Source: Aquiluna sp. (GTDB lineage Bacteria > Actinomycetota > Actinomycetes > Actinomycetales > Microbacteriaceae). From it: a stretch of 64,000 bases of DNA. Under the pieces are notes generated by a model, which was given only the letters and a program-made list of their open reading frames with translations, ran no database searches and had not been told where the DNA came from. Made by a program: the position numbers and the translations under genes. The stretch spans positions 1-64,000 of the forward strand of contig JAQWUU010000004.1 of NCBI GenBank assembly GCA_029241985.1. Reading direction: 5' to 3'. Numbering within the stretch: position 1 is the first letter of the stretch; each line of letters begins with the position of its first letter. Below are positions 9,801 through 21,273 of the stretch, one piece after another.

Positions 9801-11492
9801 ATGACCAATCACATGAAGCCAAGAAGCTCTGTAGTAACCGACGGAATTGAGCGAGCGCCTGCCCGCGGAATGCTCAGAGCAGTTGGTATGGGAGATGACG
9901 ACTGGGTGAAGCCTCAGATCGGCGTTGCCTCCTCTTGGAATGAAGTGACTCCCTGCAATCTGTCGCTGGACCGCTTGGCAGACGCAGCCAAGGTTGGTGT
10001 GCGCAGAGCAAACGGTTGGCCGATGGAGTTTGGCACGATCTCGGTTTCAGATGGAATTTCAATGGGCCACGAGGGAATGCACTTTTCACTTGTTTCCAGA
10101 GAAGTTATCGCCGACTCCGTCGAGACCGTCATGGAGGCTGAGCGCCTCGACGGATCTGTGCTCCTGGCTGGTTGCGATAAGTCCCTACCAGGCATGTTGA
10201 TGGCTGCAGCAAGGCTTGATTTGGCTTCGGTCTTTTTGTATGCCGGAACCATTGCTCCTGGCTGGGTAAAGCTCACGGACGGCACCGAAAAGCAGGTCAC
10301 AATCATCGATGCCTTTGAAGCTGTTGGAGCTTGCAAGGCTGGCAAGATGAGTGAAGAAGATTTAGGTCGAATCGAGAGAGCAATTTGCCCAGGCGAAGGC
10401 GCCTGCGGCGGAATGTATACCGCTAACACAATGGCTTCCATTGGAGAAGCGCTGGGCATGAGCCTTCCCGGCTCCGCTGCACCACCATCAGCTGACAGAC
10501 GCCGTGATGACTGGGCTGAGCGTTCCGGTGAAGCGGTCGTGAACCTGATAGACAAGGGCATAACAGCGCGGCAGATCATGACCAAAAAGGCATTTGAAAA
10601 TGCAATCGCAGTTCTGATGGCTTTCGGTGGTTCGACAAATGCCGTGCTGCATCTATTGGCCATAGCTCGTGAGGCAGAAGTCGACCTACAGCTTGCGGAC
10701 TTTAATAGGATCTCCGACAAGGTGCCCCACTTGGGTGACCTAAAGCCTTTCGGCCAGTACGTAATGAACGATGTGGACAGAGTCGGAGGTGTGCCGGTGC
10801 TGATGAAGGCGCTTCTCGATGCAGGGCTGATGCACGGCGACGTGATGACCGTCACGGGTAAGACAATGGCCGAAAACTTGGCGGACATCACTCCACCAGA
10901 CCCAGACGGCAAGATTATTCGTGCAATGAATAACCCAATTCATAAAACCGGTGGAATCAATATCTTGCACGGGTCAATTGCCCCAGACGGAGCTGTAGTC
11001 AAAACTGCAGGCTTTGATCTTGCAAGTTTCGAAGGTCCAGCAAGGGTGTTCGAGCGCGAGGCTGCCGCAATGGAAGCACTGTCAGAGGGCAAGATTTCTG
11101 CCGGCGATGTCGTCGTTATTCGCTACGAAGGCCCCAAGGGTGGCCCGGGTATGAGGGAGATGTTGGCGATCACCGGTGCTATCAAGGGTGCGGGATTAGG
11201 AAAAGATGTTCTACTATTGACGGACGGCAGATTCTCAGGCGGCACAACCGGACTGTGTATCGGCCACATTGCGCCAGAGGCGACCGAAGGTGGTCCGATT
11301 TCTCTGGTTCGTGATGGAGACTTGATTCGAGTCGACATTGCTGCTCGTACGCTCGACTTACTGGTCAGCGAAGAAGAGCTGGCTGAGCGTCGTAAAGACT
11401 GGCAGCCATTGCCTCCGAGATACACCCGCGGAGTGCTAGCTAAATTCTCAAAGTTGGTACATTCTGCTTCCGAGGGCGCGTACTGCGGTTAA
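9801..11492 (+). CDS. ilvD: Dihydroxy-acid dehydratase
   Basis: 563 aa, [51 protein letters not shown]. Confidence 0.97.
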   Translation: MTNHMKPRSSVVTDGIERAPARGMLRAVGMGDDDWVKPQIGVASSWNEVTPCNLSLDRLADAAKVGVRRANGWPMEFGTISVSDGISMGHEGMHFSLVSREVIADSVETVMEAERLDGSVLLAGCDKSLPGMLMAAARLDLASVFLYAGTIAPGWVKLTDGTEKQVTIIDAFEAVGACKAGKMSEEDLGRIERAICPGEGACGGMYTANTMASIGEALGMSLPGSAAPPSADRRRDDWAERSGEAVVNLIDKGITARQIMTKKAFENAIAVLMAFGGSTNAVLHLLAIAREAEVDLQLADFNRISDKVPHLGDLKPFGQYVMNDVDRVGGVPVLMKALLDAGLMHGDVMTVTGKTMAENLADITPPDPDGKIIRAMNNPIHKTGGINILHGSIAPDGAVVKTAGFDLASFEGPARVFEREAAAMEALSEGKISAGDVVVIRYEGPKGGPGMREMLAITGAIKGAGLGKDVLLLTDGRFSGGTTGLCIGHIAPEATEGGPISLVRDGDLIRVDIAARTLDLLVSEEELAERRKDWQPLPPRYTRGVLAKFSKLVHSASEGAYCG

Positions 11493-11514
11493 ATGTTGAT
11501 TTGTAAAGGAAACC

Positions 11515-13269
11515 ATGGCTACTGAGACCCTAACCGGGGCACAAGCACTGATTCGTTCGCTCGAGCTGCTCGGCGTGGACACGGTGTTTGGTCTTCCAGG
11601 TGGAGCAATCTTGCCCACCTACGACCCACTTATGGACTCCAAAAAACTACGCCACATCTTGGTTCGCCACGAGCAGGGTGCTGGCCACGCAGCTGAAGGC
11701 TATGCAGCCGCAAGCGGAAAGCTCGGTGTTTGCATCGCGACCAGTGGCCCTGGTGCAACCAACCTGGTGACAGCAATTGCAGATGCTCACATGGACTCGG
11801 TTCCAATGCTTGCCATAACCGGTCAGGTGAATTCTTTTGCAATTGGAACTGACGCTTTCCAGGAAGCTGACATTGTCGGCATCACGATGCCGATCACAAA
11901 GCACAGCTTCCTGGTTACCAATGCTGCCGATATTCCAGGTGTGATGGCAGCAGCTTACGAAATCGCAACCACCGGCAGACCAGGACCGGTTTTGGTGGAT
12001 GTTGCCAAAGACGCCCAGAATGCGAAGTTTGAATTTTCTTGGCCGCCGAAAATCGATTTGCCAGGCTACAAGCCAATTACTGACCCACACGGCAAGCAAG
12101 TTCAGGCCGCAGCGGAACTAATTCTCAAATCACATAAGCCGATTCTTTATGTCGGCGGTGGTGTGATCAGGGCAGGAGCAAGCAAGGAACTTCTAAAGCT
12201 TGCAGAACTGCTACACGCCCCTGTCACTACAACCCTTATGGCCAGAGGTGCCTTCCCAGATTCACACCCGCAGCACTTGGGTATGCCGGGAATGCACGGA
12301 ACGGTTCCAGCCGTTACTGCACTGCAGAAATCGGATCTTTTGATCACCCTCGGCGCCAGGTTCGATGACCGCGTAACCGGAGATGTGAAGAGCTTCGCTA
12401 AGGGTGCAAAGGTTATCCACGTTGATGTTGACCCTGCGGAAATCGGCAAAATCCGTCACGCCGATGTTCCCATCGTGGGCGACGCCAAAGTCGTAATCTC
12501 AATGCTTATCGCTGAGCTTGAATCCCAAATGAAGACCACAAAGCCAGATTATGAAGACTGGTGGGTTTTTCTAAATGGGCTCAAGGAGCGCTACCCACTG
12601 GGCTATAACGACACTGATGATGGAAAACTTGCTCCCCAGTACGTGATCGAGCGCATCGGTGAACTTTCAGGACCAGAAGCCATCTTCGCTGCCGGCGTAG
12701 GTCAGCACCAGATGTGGTCAGCGCAGTTTATTAAGTACGAGCGTCCGAATTCTTGGTTGAACTCCGGTGGAGCTGGAACCATGGGTTACTCGGTCCCAGC
12801 GGCGATGGGTGCGAAGGTTGCGCAGCCAGAAAGATTGGTCTGGGCAATCGATGGCGACGGTTGTTTCCAAATGACCAATCAAGAGCTTGCCACCTGCACG
12901 ATTAACAACATCCCAATCAAGGTTGCGATTATCAACAACTCTTCTCTTGGAATGGTGAGGCAGTGGCAGACGCTGTTTTATAACTCGAGGTATTCAAACA
13001 CCGATTTGAACACGGGAACCGACACGATTATGGTTCCTGACTTTGTCAAGCTTGCAGAAAGCTACGGCTGCCTTGCAATTCGAGTTGAGAAAATCGAAGA
13101 GGTTGACGCCGCTATCAAGTTGGCCATGGAGACAAACGACAGACCTGTGGTTATCGATTTCATTGTTGGACGAGATGCAATGGTTTGGCCGATGGTGCCA
13201 GCAGGTGTCTCTAACGACGCGGTTCAATATGCAAGAGACGCAGCCCCGATTTGGGACGGTGAGGAGTAA
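11515..13269 (+). CDS. ilvB: Acetolactate synthase large subunit
   Basis: TPP enzyme, [47 protein letters not shown]. Confidence 0.97.
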   Translation: MATETLTGAQALIRSLELLGVDTVFGLPGGAILPTYDPLMDSKKLRHILVRHEQGAGHAAEGYAAASGKLGVCIATSGPGATNLVTAIADAHMDSVPMLAITGQVNSFAIGTDAFQEADIVGITMPITKHSFLVTNAADIPGVMAAAYEIATTGRPGPVLVDVAKDAQNAKFEFSWPPKIDLPGYKPITDPHGKQVQAAAELILKSHKPILYVGGGVIRAGASKELLKLAELLHAPVTTTLMARGAFPDSHPQHLGMPGMHGTVPAVTALQKSDLLITLGARFDDRVTGDVKSFAKGAKVIHVDVDPAEIGKIRHADVPIVGDAKVVISMLIAELESQMKTTKPDYEDWWVFLNGLKERYPLGYNDTDDGKLAPQYVIERIGELSGPEAIFAAGVGQHQMWSAQFIKYERPNSWLNSGGAGTMGYSVPAAMGAKVAQPERLVWAIDGDGCFQMTNQELATCTINNIPIKVAIINNSSLGMVRQWQTLFYNSRYSNTDLNTGTDTIMVPDFVKLAESYGCLAIRVEKIEEVDAAIKLAMETNDRPVVIDFIVGRDAMVWPMVPAGVSNDAVQYARDAAPIWDGEE

Positions 13270-13271
13270 AA

Positions 13272-14838
<1,567 letters not shown>

Positions 14839-14848
14839 CCAAGTTCAT

Positions 14849-14886
14849 AAAAAAACCTCCGCAGTCTGACTGCGGAGGTTTTTTAT
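14849..14886 (+). terminator. Intrinsic terminator of ilvC, likely bidirectional
   Basis: AAAAAACCTCCGCAGTCTGACTGCGGAGGTTTTTTAT inverted repeat with A-tract and T-tract. Confidence 0.93.
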
Positions 14887-14964
14887 TTGTTAGGACTTGA
14901 TGGCAGGCAATCGGTTATAGGCAATCAGAATTGGCAGGGCCAGCACAAGGTGCAGAACCTGCAG

Positions 14965-15273
14965 TCAGATGATTGTCGGATCGGAGGCGTTTGCAATGAG
15001 AGGGCTAACGGCCATAAGGCCTAGAACTAGAAAGCCAACGCCAAGGGCAAACTTTCTCGGGTTCTTAGTGCGAAGGGCAATAAGTGCAACAATCGAGGCC
15101 CCCACAACACTCATCGCTGGTATGAAGATGAAGGCGACAAGCGGAATTGGTCCAGAGATAGCAGGAGTCTCAACTGCAAATCCCTCACCTGTTCCCAGTG
15201 CGAGGAAGTAGGCAATCAGTGTCAGCCCTACGCCAACGCCACCCCCGATAATTACATTATTGATTTTTGCCAT
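14965..15273 (-). CDS. Small membrane protein (DUF6069-like), possibly truncated by an in-frame TGA
   Basis: 102 aa; SD GGAG; same frame continues past TGA 14965-14967 for 24 more codons to TAA at 14890. Confidence 0.7.
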   Translation of the reverse strand: MAKINNVIIGGGVGVGLTLIAYFLALGTGEGFAVETPAISGPIPLVAFIFIPAMSVVGASIVALIALRTKNPRKFALGVGFLVLGLMAVSPLIANASDPTII

Positions 15274-15341
15274 GTCGACTCCAATTCCATGACATTTGAA
15301 AAGCTAAACTAACCACAACACGCTAGCAAAGGATTCGTAAT

Positions 15342-15461
15342 ATGTGCGCAAGGGTAAGTTGTTCAAGCTGTAACAAGCCAACCTGGGAAGGTTGCGGTGA
15401 GCACATCGAGGAGGCGCTAGCTGGCGTTGCCGAGGCAGACCGCTGCCAGTGTGCTCGTTAG
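15342..15461 (+). CDS. Small Cys-rich conserved actinobacterial protein (39 aa)
   Basis: MCARVSCSSCNKPTWEGCGEHIEEALAGVAEADRCQCAR; AAAGGA SD; below the ORF-track size cutoff. Confidence 0.75.
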   Translation: MCARVSCSSCNKPTWEGCGEHIEEALAGVAEADRCQCAR

Positions 15462-15527
15462 CGACACTTTTTCTAGCTATTAGACTTGGGGCTATTCCAT
15501 TGTCGACTTCGTCGTTAGGTTAACCCC

Positions 15528-17126
15528 GTGTCCAAACCAGTTGTGTTAATTGCAGAAGAGCTTTCCCCTGCGACAGTCGAGGCCCTGGGGCCTGATTTTG
15601 AAATCCGCCACGTTGATGGAGCCGACAGGTCGAAGCTGCTGCCCGCTCTCGCCGAGGCGAATGCTGTGCTAATCCGCTCTGCCACCAAAATGGACGCTGA
15701 AGCGCTGTCTGCAGCCCCAAAACTCAAGGTGATTGCTCGTGCAGGCGTAGGGCTTGACAACGTTGACATCAAGGCGGCCACCGAGCACGGTGTGATGGTT
15801 GTGAACGCTCCGACTTCAAATGTTATCTCTGCAGCTGAATTGGCAATTGGCCACATCATGTCGCTGTCTCGCAACATTCCTGATGCCCACTCCTCAATGA
15901 AGGATGGCAAGTGGCAACGAAGTGCTTTCTCGGGCATTGAGCTTTATGAAAAAACCATTGGAATCATAGGCTTAGGTCGAATTGGAACTCTAGTTGCCCA
16001 GCGATTGGCCGGTTTTGGCGCCACGCTGATTGGTTATGACCCATACGTCACTCAAGCTAGAGCCGAGCAGATCGGTGTTGAGCTGGTGGACATGGAAGCC
16101 ATGATGCGCAGGAGTGATTTCATCACTATTCACATTCCAAAGCTCCCAGAAACAACCGGCATGATCTCGACCGATCAGTTCGCGATGGCAAAACCAAATC
16201 TTCGCATCGTCAACTGTTCACGCGGCGGGATTATCGACGAAGACGCCCTCTACGCAGCGTTGAAAACTAAGCGAATTGCTGGGGCCGGCCTGGACGTTTT
16301 TGTTAATGAGCCGCCGCTCGATTCACCACTTTTGACTCTGGATAACATTCAGCTCACTCCTCACTTGGGTGCTTCAACCGAAGAGGCACAGGAAAAAGCC
16401 GGAGTGTCTGTTGCTAGGTCCGTGAGGCTTGCACTTGCTGGAGACCTAGTCCCTGATGCAGTGAATGTGGCAGGCGGTGTGATTGATTCCTCGGTAAAGC
16501 CTGGAATTCCTCTGGCTGAAAAGCTTGGACAACTAGTTGCTGGCCTTGCCGGACAAACTTCGATAACTGCAATTGAATTTGAGGCACGTGGAGAGATTGC
16601 AGCTCACGATGTCACGGTGCTCAAGCTTGCCGCGCTAAAGGGTGTGTTCCAAACGATGGTGACCGAACAGGTTTCCTACGTGAATGCACCGCTCCTTGCA
16701 GAGCAGCGGGGTGTTGAGGTGAGGCTTGTTCAGGACACTGCCAGCGAAGAGTATCGAAACATCACGACGCTGAAGGCGACCTTGTCCGACGGGACAACTG
16801 TGTCCGCCGGTGGAACGGTCATTGGCCCCAAGCATCACCAAAAAGTAGTCTCCATAAATGGCTACGAAGTTGAGCTGGCAATGGCTGAAAACCTAGTCGT
16901 CATGGTTTACCAGGACCGACCTGGAATAGTTGCCATTTACGGCAAGGCGTTTGCTGAGGCGGGCGTGAACATCGCAGCAATGACTATCGCTCGCCAGCAA
17001 AAAGGCGGCAAGGCTCTCAGCGTGATTACTGTGGATTCACCAGTATCAAGTCAGATTTTGGATCAATTGCGATTGGAAATTGAAGCTGATTCCCTGTGCC
17101 AGGTCTCCCTGCACGAGCAATACTAA
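15528..17126 (+). CDS. serA: D-3-phosphoglycerate dehydrogenase
   Basis: Type with C-terminal ACT domain, GIIGLGRIGTLVAQRLAGFGATLIGYDPY. Confidence 0.96.
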   Translation: MSKPVVLIAEELSPATVEALGPDFEIRHVDGADRSKLLPALAEANAVLIRSATKMDAEALSAAPKLKVIARAGVGLDNVDIKAATEHGVMVVNAPTSNVISAAELAIGHIMSLSRNIPDAHSSMKDGKWQRSAFSGIELYEKTIGIIGLGRIGTLVAQRLAGFGATLIGYDPYVTQARAEQIGVELVDMEAMMRRSDFITIHIPKLPETTGMISTDQFAMAKPNLRIVNCSRGGIIDEDALYAALKTKRIAGAGLDVFVNEPPLDSPLLTLDNIQLTPHLGASTEEAQEKAGVSVARSVRLALAGDLVPDAVNVAGGVIDSSVKPGIPLAEKLGQLVAGLAGQTSITAIEFEARGEIAAHDVTVLKLAALKGVFQTMVTEQVSYVNAPLLAEQRGVEVRLVQDTASEEYRNITTLKATLSDGTTVSAGGTVIGPKHHQKVVSINGYEVELAMAENLVVMVYQDRPGIVAIYGKAFAEAGVNIAAMTIARQQKGGKALSVITVDSPVSSQILDQLRLEIEADSLCQVSLHEQY

Positions 17127-17132
17127 AAGCGA

Positions 17133-18779
17133 CTATTTCTGAGCAGCTCGTTTTCTAGCGAGCGTTCCCTGACTCCAAGTGGTGTAGCCACCATCGAGGT
17201 TTTTGGCGCTTATTCCATGCCCCTTCAAGAGCTGAACTGCGGTATGACCTCGTTGACCAACAGCACAGTGAACAATCACGTTCCTGCCTTCCAGTTGCGC
17301 CAGGTGTTGCCTGAGAGAATCAACAGGAATCAAGACTGATCCCGGGATTGCGCCGGTTTCATTTTCTGAAGCCGATCTAACATCCACAAGAACATGAGAA
17401 TCAGCCTGAAGTGCTTCAAGCTCGTGCCACTGGACCGTTTCAGTTTTGCCGGACAGTACGTTGTCGCCAACATAGCCGGTTTGGTTGATTGCATCTTTTG
17501 CAGATCCGAAGGCAGGTGCGTAAGCAAGTTCAAGATTCATGAGGTCCTGAATTTCAAGGCCGGCATAGATTGCAGTTGCGATGACATCTATGCGCTTGTC
17601 CACGCCATCAAACCCAATTGCTTGAGCCCCCAGAATCTTTTTTGTTTCAGGGCTGAAAAGAACCTTGATTGAAATCGGGTGGGCACCGGGGTAGTAGCCA
17701 GCGTGGCTAGATGGGTGAAGGTGGATGATGCTGTGGGCAATGCCCATTCTTATGGCTAGTCCTTCAGTCAAACCAGTTAGCGAAGCGGCCAACCCATAGG
17801 CGCCGATGATGCCGGTCCCAATTGAGGGTCGTGCACTGACTTTTTCACCGGCTATTACATCGGCTACCAGGCGACCGTGACGATTGGCGAGGTTTGCCAA
17901 CCAGATCATCTGAGGCTCCCCGGTTAGTGCACTTGTTTTCTCGGCTGCATCTCCGACGGCGTAGATGTTTGGGTCACTGGTGCGCATTTGGTCATCCACC
18001 TTTATGCCACCGGCAGATCCGATTTCTAGTCCAGCATCAACTGCAAGTTTGTGATCTGCAACCACACCTATTGCTGCTACCACCAGGTCCGCTGGAATAA
18101 CGCGGCCATCCTTTAGGACCAGCGTGTCAGGCAACACCTCTGATGTCTCGGCACTGAGCGCAAGCTTGATTCCGTGATCGACAAGCACTTTTTGCATGGG
18201 TTCGATCACTTCTGGGTCGAACTGGGGGAGTATCGTGTCGCGGAATTCAACGATTGTGGTCTCAATGCCACGGTGCTGAAGGTTTTCAGCAAGTTCGACA
18301 CCGATAAAGCCAGCACCAATGATTGCCGCTGACTTTATTTTCTTTTCGTCAACCAGCTTCTTGATTGCAACGGCATCTCCAACGTCTTTGAGGACGTGGG
18401 CTCGCTCAAGACCTGGAATGGGCACCATTCTCGGCTTAGCTCCAGTTGACAGCACGAGCTGGTCGTAACTCTCTTCGTATTCAGTGCCGCCTTGTAGGTC
18501 ACCAACATTGATTGTCTTGGCTGATGGGTCAATGCTCAGCACTCTGCTGTTTACTCGAACATCCAGGTTGAATCGCGCGTTTAGCGATTCGGGAGTTTGC
18601 AAGAGAAGGTCTTGCTCCTCTTGGATTACTTCGCCAATGTGATACGGCAGCCCGCAGTTTGCGTATGAAACATTCGGACCCTGCTCGAAGACGATGATTT
18701 CAGCATCTTCCTTTAGTCTGCGTAATCTTGTCGCTGCAGACATCCCGCCTGCAACGCCACCAATAATGAGAACCTTCAT
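17133..18779 (-). CDS. CoA-disulfide reductase/NADH oxidase family protein with C-terminal rhodanese domain
   Basis: IIGGVAGGMSAATRLRR, SYANCGLPYHIG, rhodanese VIVHCAVGQRGHTA. Confidence 0.9.
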   Translation of the reverse strand: MKVLIIGGVAGGMSAATRLRRLKEDAEIIVFEQGPNVSYANCGLPYHIGEVIQEEQDLLLQTPESLNARFNLDVRVNSRVLSIDPSAKTINVGDLQGGTEYEESYDQLVLSTGAKPRMVPIPGLERAHVLKDVGDAVAIKKLVDEKKIKSAAIIGAGFIGVELAENLQHRGIETTIVEFRDTILPQFDPEVIEPMQKVLVDHGIKLALSAETSEVLPDTLVLKDGRVIPADLVVAAIGVVADHKLAVDAGLEIGSAGGIKVDDQMRTSDPNIYAVGDAAEKTSALTGEPQMIWLANLANRHGRLVADVIAGEKVSARPSIGTGIIGAYGLAASLTGLTEGLAIRMGIAHSIIHLHPSSHAGYYPGAHPISIKVLFSPETKKILGAQAIGFDGVDKRIDVIATAIYAGLEIQDLMNLELAYAPAFGSAKDAINQTGYVGDNVLSGKTETVQWHELEALQADSHVLVDVRSASENETGAIPGSVLIPVDSLRQHLAQLEGRNVIVHCAVGQRGHTAVQLLKGHGISAKNLDGGYTTWSQGTLARKRAAQK

Positions 18780-19112
18780 TTATTTCACAACTCTTAGGCC
18801 AGCTCGTCTCCAACCGGCCATGCCGCCGGCAACGTTCTTGACGTTGTAGCCGTTTTTGGCAAGCAAGGTTGCCGCTTGACTTGAGCGCATGCCCGATTGA
18901 CAGATGACAAGCACTTCGCGCCCCATTGGTATCAATCCCAGCTTGCTACCGATAACAGACACTGAAATGTTCTTGGTCCCAGGTGCATGTCCAGTCTTGA
19001 ACTCACTTGGCTCGCGCACGTCGATAAATACAGCTCCCGCGCTTGCCAATTCACTTGCAACCTCAGGGCTCACGGTTTCAAACTTCTTTTTGAACATGTC
19101 AAACAGGCCCAT
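18780..19112 (-). CDS. Rhodanese domain protein
   Basis: FIDVREPSEFKTGHAPG, VICQSGMRSSQAA; start at MGLFDMF. Confidence 0.88.
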   Translation of the reverse strand: MGLFDMFKKKFETVSPEVASELASAGAVFIDVREPSEFKTGHAPGTKNISVSVIGSKLGLIPMGREVLVICQSGMRSSQAATLLAKNGYNVKNVAGGMAGWRRAGLRVVK

Positions 19113-19429
19113 TATTTGCTCGCCTCCAGTGAAACCTCGTTGCCAGCGGTTATCCATGCACCAGTTCCACCAGCAACGGAGACCGCTTGGTAACCCTCAG
19201 TGCCAAGGTAATTTGCAGCAGTCATGGATCGACCACCAGATTGGCAGATGACCCAGATTGTCTTATCTTTTGGAAGACTGGCTAGCTTGTCTGGCACAGA
19301 GCTAAGCGGCATGCTCAGCGCGGATGGGACATGACCAGATTCATACTCCCAGCCCTCCCTGACATCGACGATGATTTCCTGATTTTCAAGAGCAACCGCC
19401 AGGTCGCCAATTGTTACTTCTTGAGTCAT
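19112..19429 (-). CDS. Rhodanese domain protein
   Basis: IVDVREGWEYESGHVPSA, VICQSGGRSMTAANYL. Confidence 0.88.
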   Translation of the reverse strand: MTQEVTIGDLAVALENQEIIVDVREGWEYESGHVPSALSMPLSSVPDKLASLPKDKTIWVICQSGGRSMTAANYLGTEGYQAVSVAGGTGAWITAGNEVSLEASK

Positions 19430-19454
19430 TACTTTTCCTTCGTCTTTGTTTTAT

Positions 19455-19712
19455 CTAGCTCAGCGCTAAGAATGCTTTTTCAAGTTTTTGTCGGTCGGCG
19501 TTACCGGATTCTCCAGCTGCGCAGTGAGACATTCCACTGGCGATGAGGCTAAAAGCAGCGCGGTTAATTGCCGCTTGAGCAGCAGCCATTTGGGTCAGAA
19601 CATCGGTGCATTCGCGGCCTTCTTCTAACATGCGGATTATGCCGCCTAGCTGTCCTTGAGCTCTAGCAAGTCTTTTTCTGATTGCTTCGGTCTCTAGTTC
19701 TGGAATTTCCAT
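19455..19712 (-). CDS. CsoR/FrmR-family repressor, CstR-like
   Basis: RLARAQGQLGGIIRMLEEGRECTDVLTQMAAAQAAINRAA; C35 and C64 present, CsoR Cu-ligand His position (60) is Gly. Confidence 0.87.
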   Translation of the reverse strand: MEIPELETEAIRKRLARAQGQLGGIIRMLEEGRECTDVLTQMAAAQAAINRAAFSLIASGMSHCAAGESGNADRQKLEKAFLALS

Positions 19713-19746
19713 TGCCGACTCCTATAGTTTTTGCTACTTTTGGTAT

Positions 19747-19775
19747 AGTATAGCAAATACCCCTAGGGGTATCAA
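19747..19775 (-). promoter_or_regulatory. Sigma70-type promoter of the repressor/rhodanese operon
   Basis: On minus strand TTGATA - 17 bp - TATACT, followed by the start codon at 19712. Confidence 0.8.
19757..19772. promoter_or_regulatory. CsoR/CstR-type palindromic operator
   Basis: Perfect 16-bp palindrome ATACCCCTAGGGGTAT, almost entirely inside the promoter spacer. Confidence 0.85.
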
Positions 19776-19788
19776 AACAAGGACGGTT

Positions 19789-20160
19789 ATGAAGATCTTA
19801 AAGTTTCTGATTGCGGCAGTGGTCACAGTTTTCGCGGTCACATCTTTGACCGCTTGCACTCCGGCAGAATCACGAACCAGTGATGAATTCGCCGCGGTGA
19901 TTGACGTTCGCACTCTTGACGAGTGGAACTCTGGCTACTTAGAGGGCGCGATTCGCATCGGCATCGCGGACGCCGATTTTGTTCCTATGATCCAAGAGCT
20001 CGACCCTTCGTTGGATTACTACATTTATTGCCGCTCGGGAAATCGCGCTGGACAGGCGATCGACAAGATGCGGGATATGGGGTTCACCGGTGAGCTGGTG
20101 AACGGCGGGTCAGTAGCAAATGCAAGTACTCAACTCGGACTTGAAGTTCTAAAACCCTAG
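19789..20160 (+). CDS. Rhodanese-like lipoprotein
   Basis: Signal peptide with LTAC lipobox; rhodanese loop YCRSGNRAGQAI. Confidence 0.87.
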   Translation: MKILKFLIAAVVTVFAVTSLTACTPAESRTSDEFAAVIDVRTLDEWNSGYLEGAIRIGIADADFVPMIQELDPSLDYYIYCRSGNRAGQAIDKMRDMGFTGELVNGGSVANASTQLGLEVLKP

Positions 20161-20233
20161 ATAAGCAATCGGTTTCAAGTGCTTAGAGCGTCAAAGCCAA
20201 TAAGCTTGAGAGAAACAACTCGATAGGCAGCTC

Positions 20234-21262
20234 TTGAAAGCGATTAACCTTGCCGTTATACCCGGCGATGGCATTGGGCCAGAAGTAACGAGCGTTGCGC
20301 TTGCCGCACTGCGCAAAGCCCTTGGCGACGTTGCGGTTTCAGAAACAACATATGATCTTGGGTCCAACCGCTACCTTGAAACCGGTGATGCGCTCACTGA
20401 GGCTGATTTGGACTCACTCAAGTCGCATGACGCAATTTTGCTAGGTGCTATCGGGGACCCGCGGGTTCCCTCTGGGGTTTTGGAACGTGGCTTGCTTCTG
20501 AAGCTCCGATTCGCTTTTGATCACCACATCAATCTTCGCCCTTCAACGCTTTACCCAGGTGTTTCTTCGCCACTTGCAAATGCTGAGAACATTGATTTTG
20601 TTGTCGTGAGAGAAGGAACCGAAGGTCCCTATGTTGGCAACGGCGGATCTGTCAGAGTCGGCACCGACCAAGAGATTGCCAATGAAGTTTCTGTGAACAC
20701 GGCTTTTGGTATCAAGAGGGCCGTTGAATTTGCCTTCGAAACCGCGTCAAAAAGGGATCGAAAGCACGTGAGTCTGATTCATAAGACGAATGTCTTGGTG
20801 CATGCAGGGGGAATTTGGACCAGAGTTGTGCAGGAAGTTGCCGGTCACTATCCGGCAGTCACACACGATTACATGCACATCGATGCAGCGATGATTTACA
20901 TGGTCACAAATCCGGGGCGCTTCGACGTGATTGTGACCGACAACTTGTTTGGTGACATTATTACCGACCTCGCTGCTGCTATTTGTGGTGGCATTGGAAT
21001 GGCGGCATCGGCTAACCTAAATCCCACTGGTCAGTTTCCATCTATGTTCGAACCCGTTCATGGATCGGCTCCTGATATCGCTGGAAAAAATCTGGCAGAT
21101 CCAACCGCAGCAATCCTCTCTGCGGCATTACTGGCAAAGACTCTTGGTTACAACCAGGCTGCCGAAAAAATTGAAACTGCCGTAAAGGCTGATTTGTTGG
21201 AGCGCGGAAGTGCTGCAAGAACCACCGATCAGGTTTCTAACGCCATCCTGTCAAGAATTTAA
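20234..21262 (+). CDS. leuB: 3-isopropylmalate dehydrogenase
   Basis: [45 protein letters not shown] start. Confidence 0.95.
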   Translation: MKAINLAVIPGDGIGPEVTSVALAALRKALGDVAVSETTYDLGSNRYLETGDALTEADLDSLKSHDAILLGAIGDPRVPSGVLERGLLLKLRFAFDHHINLRPSTLYPGVSSPLANAENIDFVVVREGTEGPYVGNGGSVRVGTDQEIANEVSVNTAFGIKRAVEFAFETASKRDRKHVSLIHKTNVLVHAGGIWTRVVQEVAGHYPAVTHDYMHIDAAMIYMVTNPGRFDVIVTDNLFGDIITDLAAAICGGIGMAASANLNPTGQFPSMFEPVHGSAPDIAGKNLADPTAAILSAALLAKTLGYNQAAEKIETAVKADLLERGSAARTTDQVSNAILSRI

Positions 21263-21273
21263 GGTGTTACCAA

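Noticed and set aside
9914-10912. 332-aa minus-strand ORF inside ilvD
   Set aside because: Antisense to a clear ilvD; composition is Ser/Pro/Arg-rich antisense translation with no domain signature.
11493-11514. ilv attenuator or leader peptide upstream of ilvB
   Set aside because: Only 22 bp separate ilvD and ilvB and an SD fills it; no room for attenuation.
14965-14967. Selenocysteine or Trp recoding of the TGA
   Set aside because: No SECIS-like hairpin recognised immediately downstream, and TGA serves as a normal stop in several genes here (for example the ATGA overlaps in the crt operon); readthrough, mutation or sequencing error fits better.
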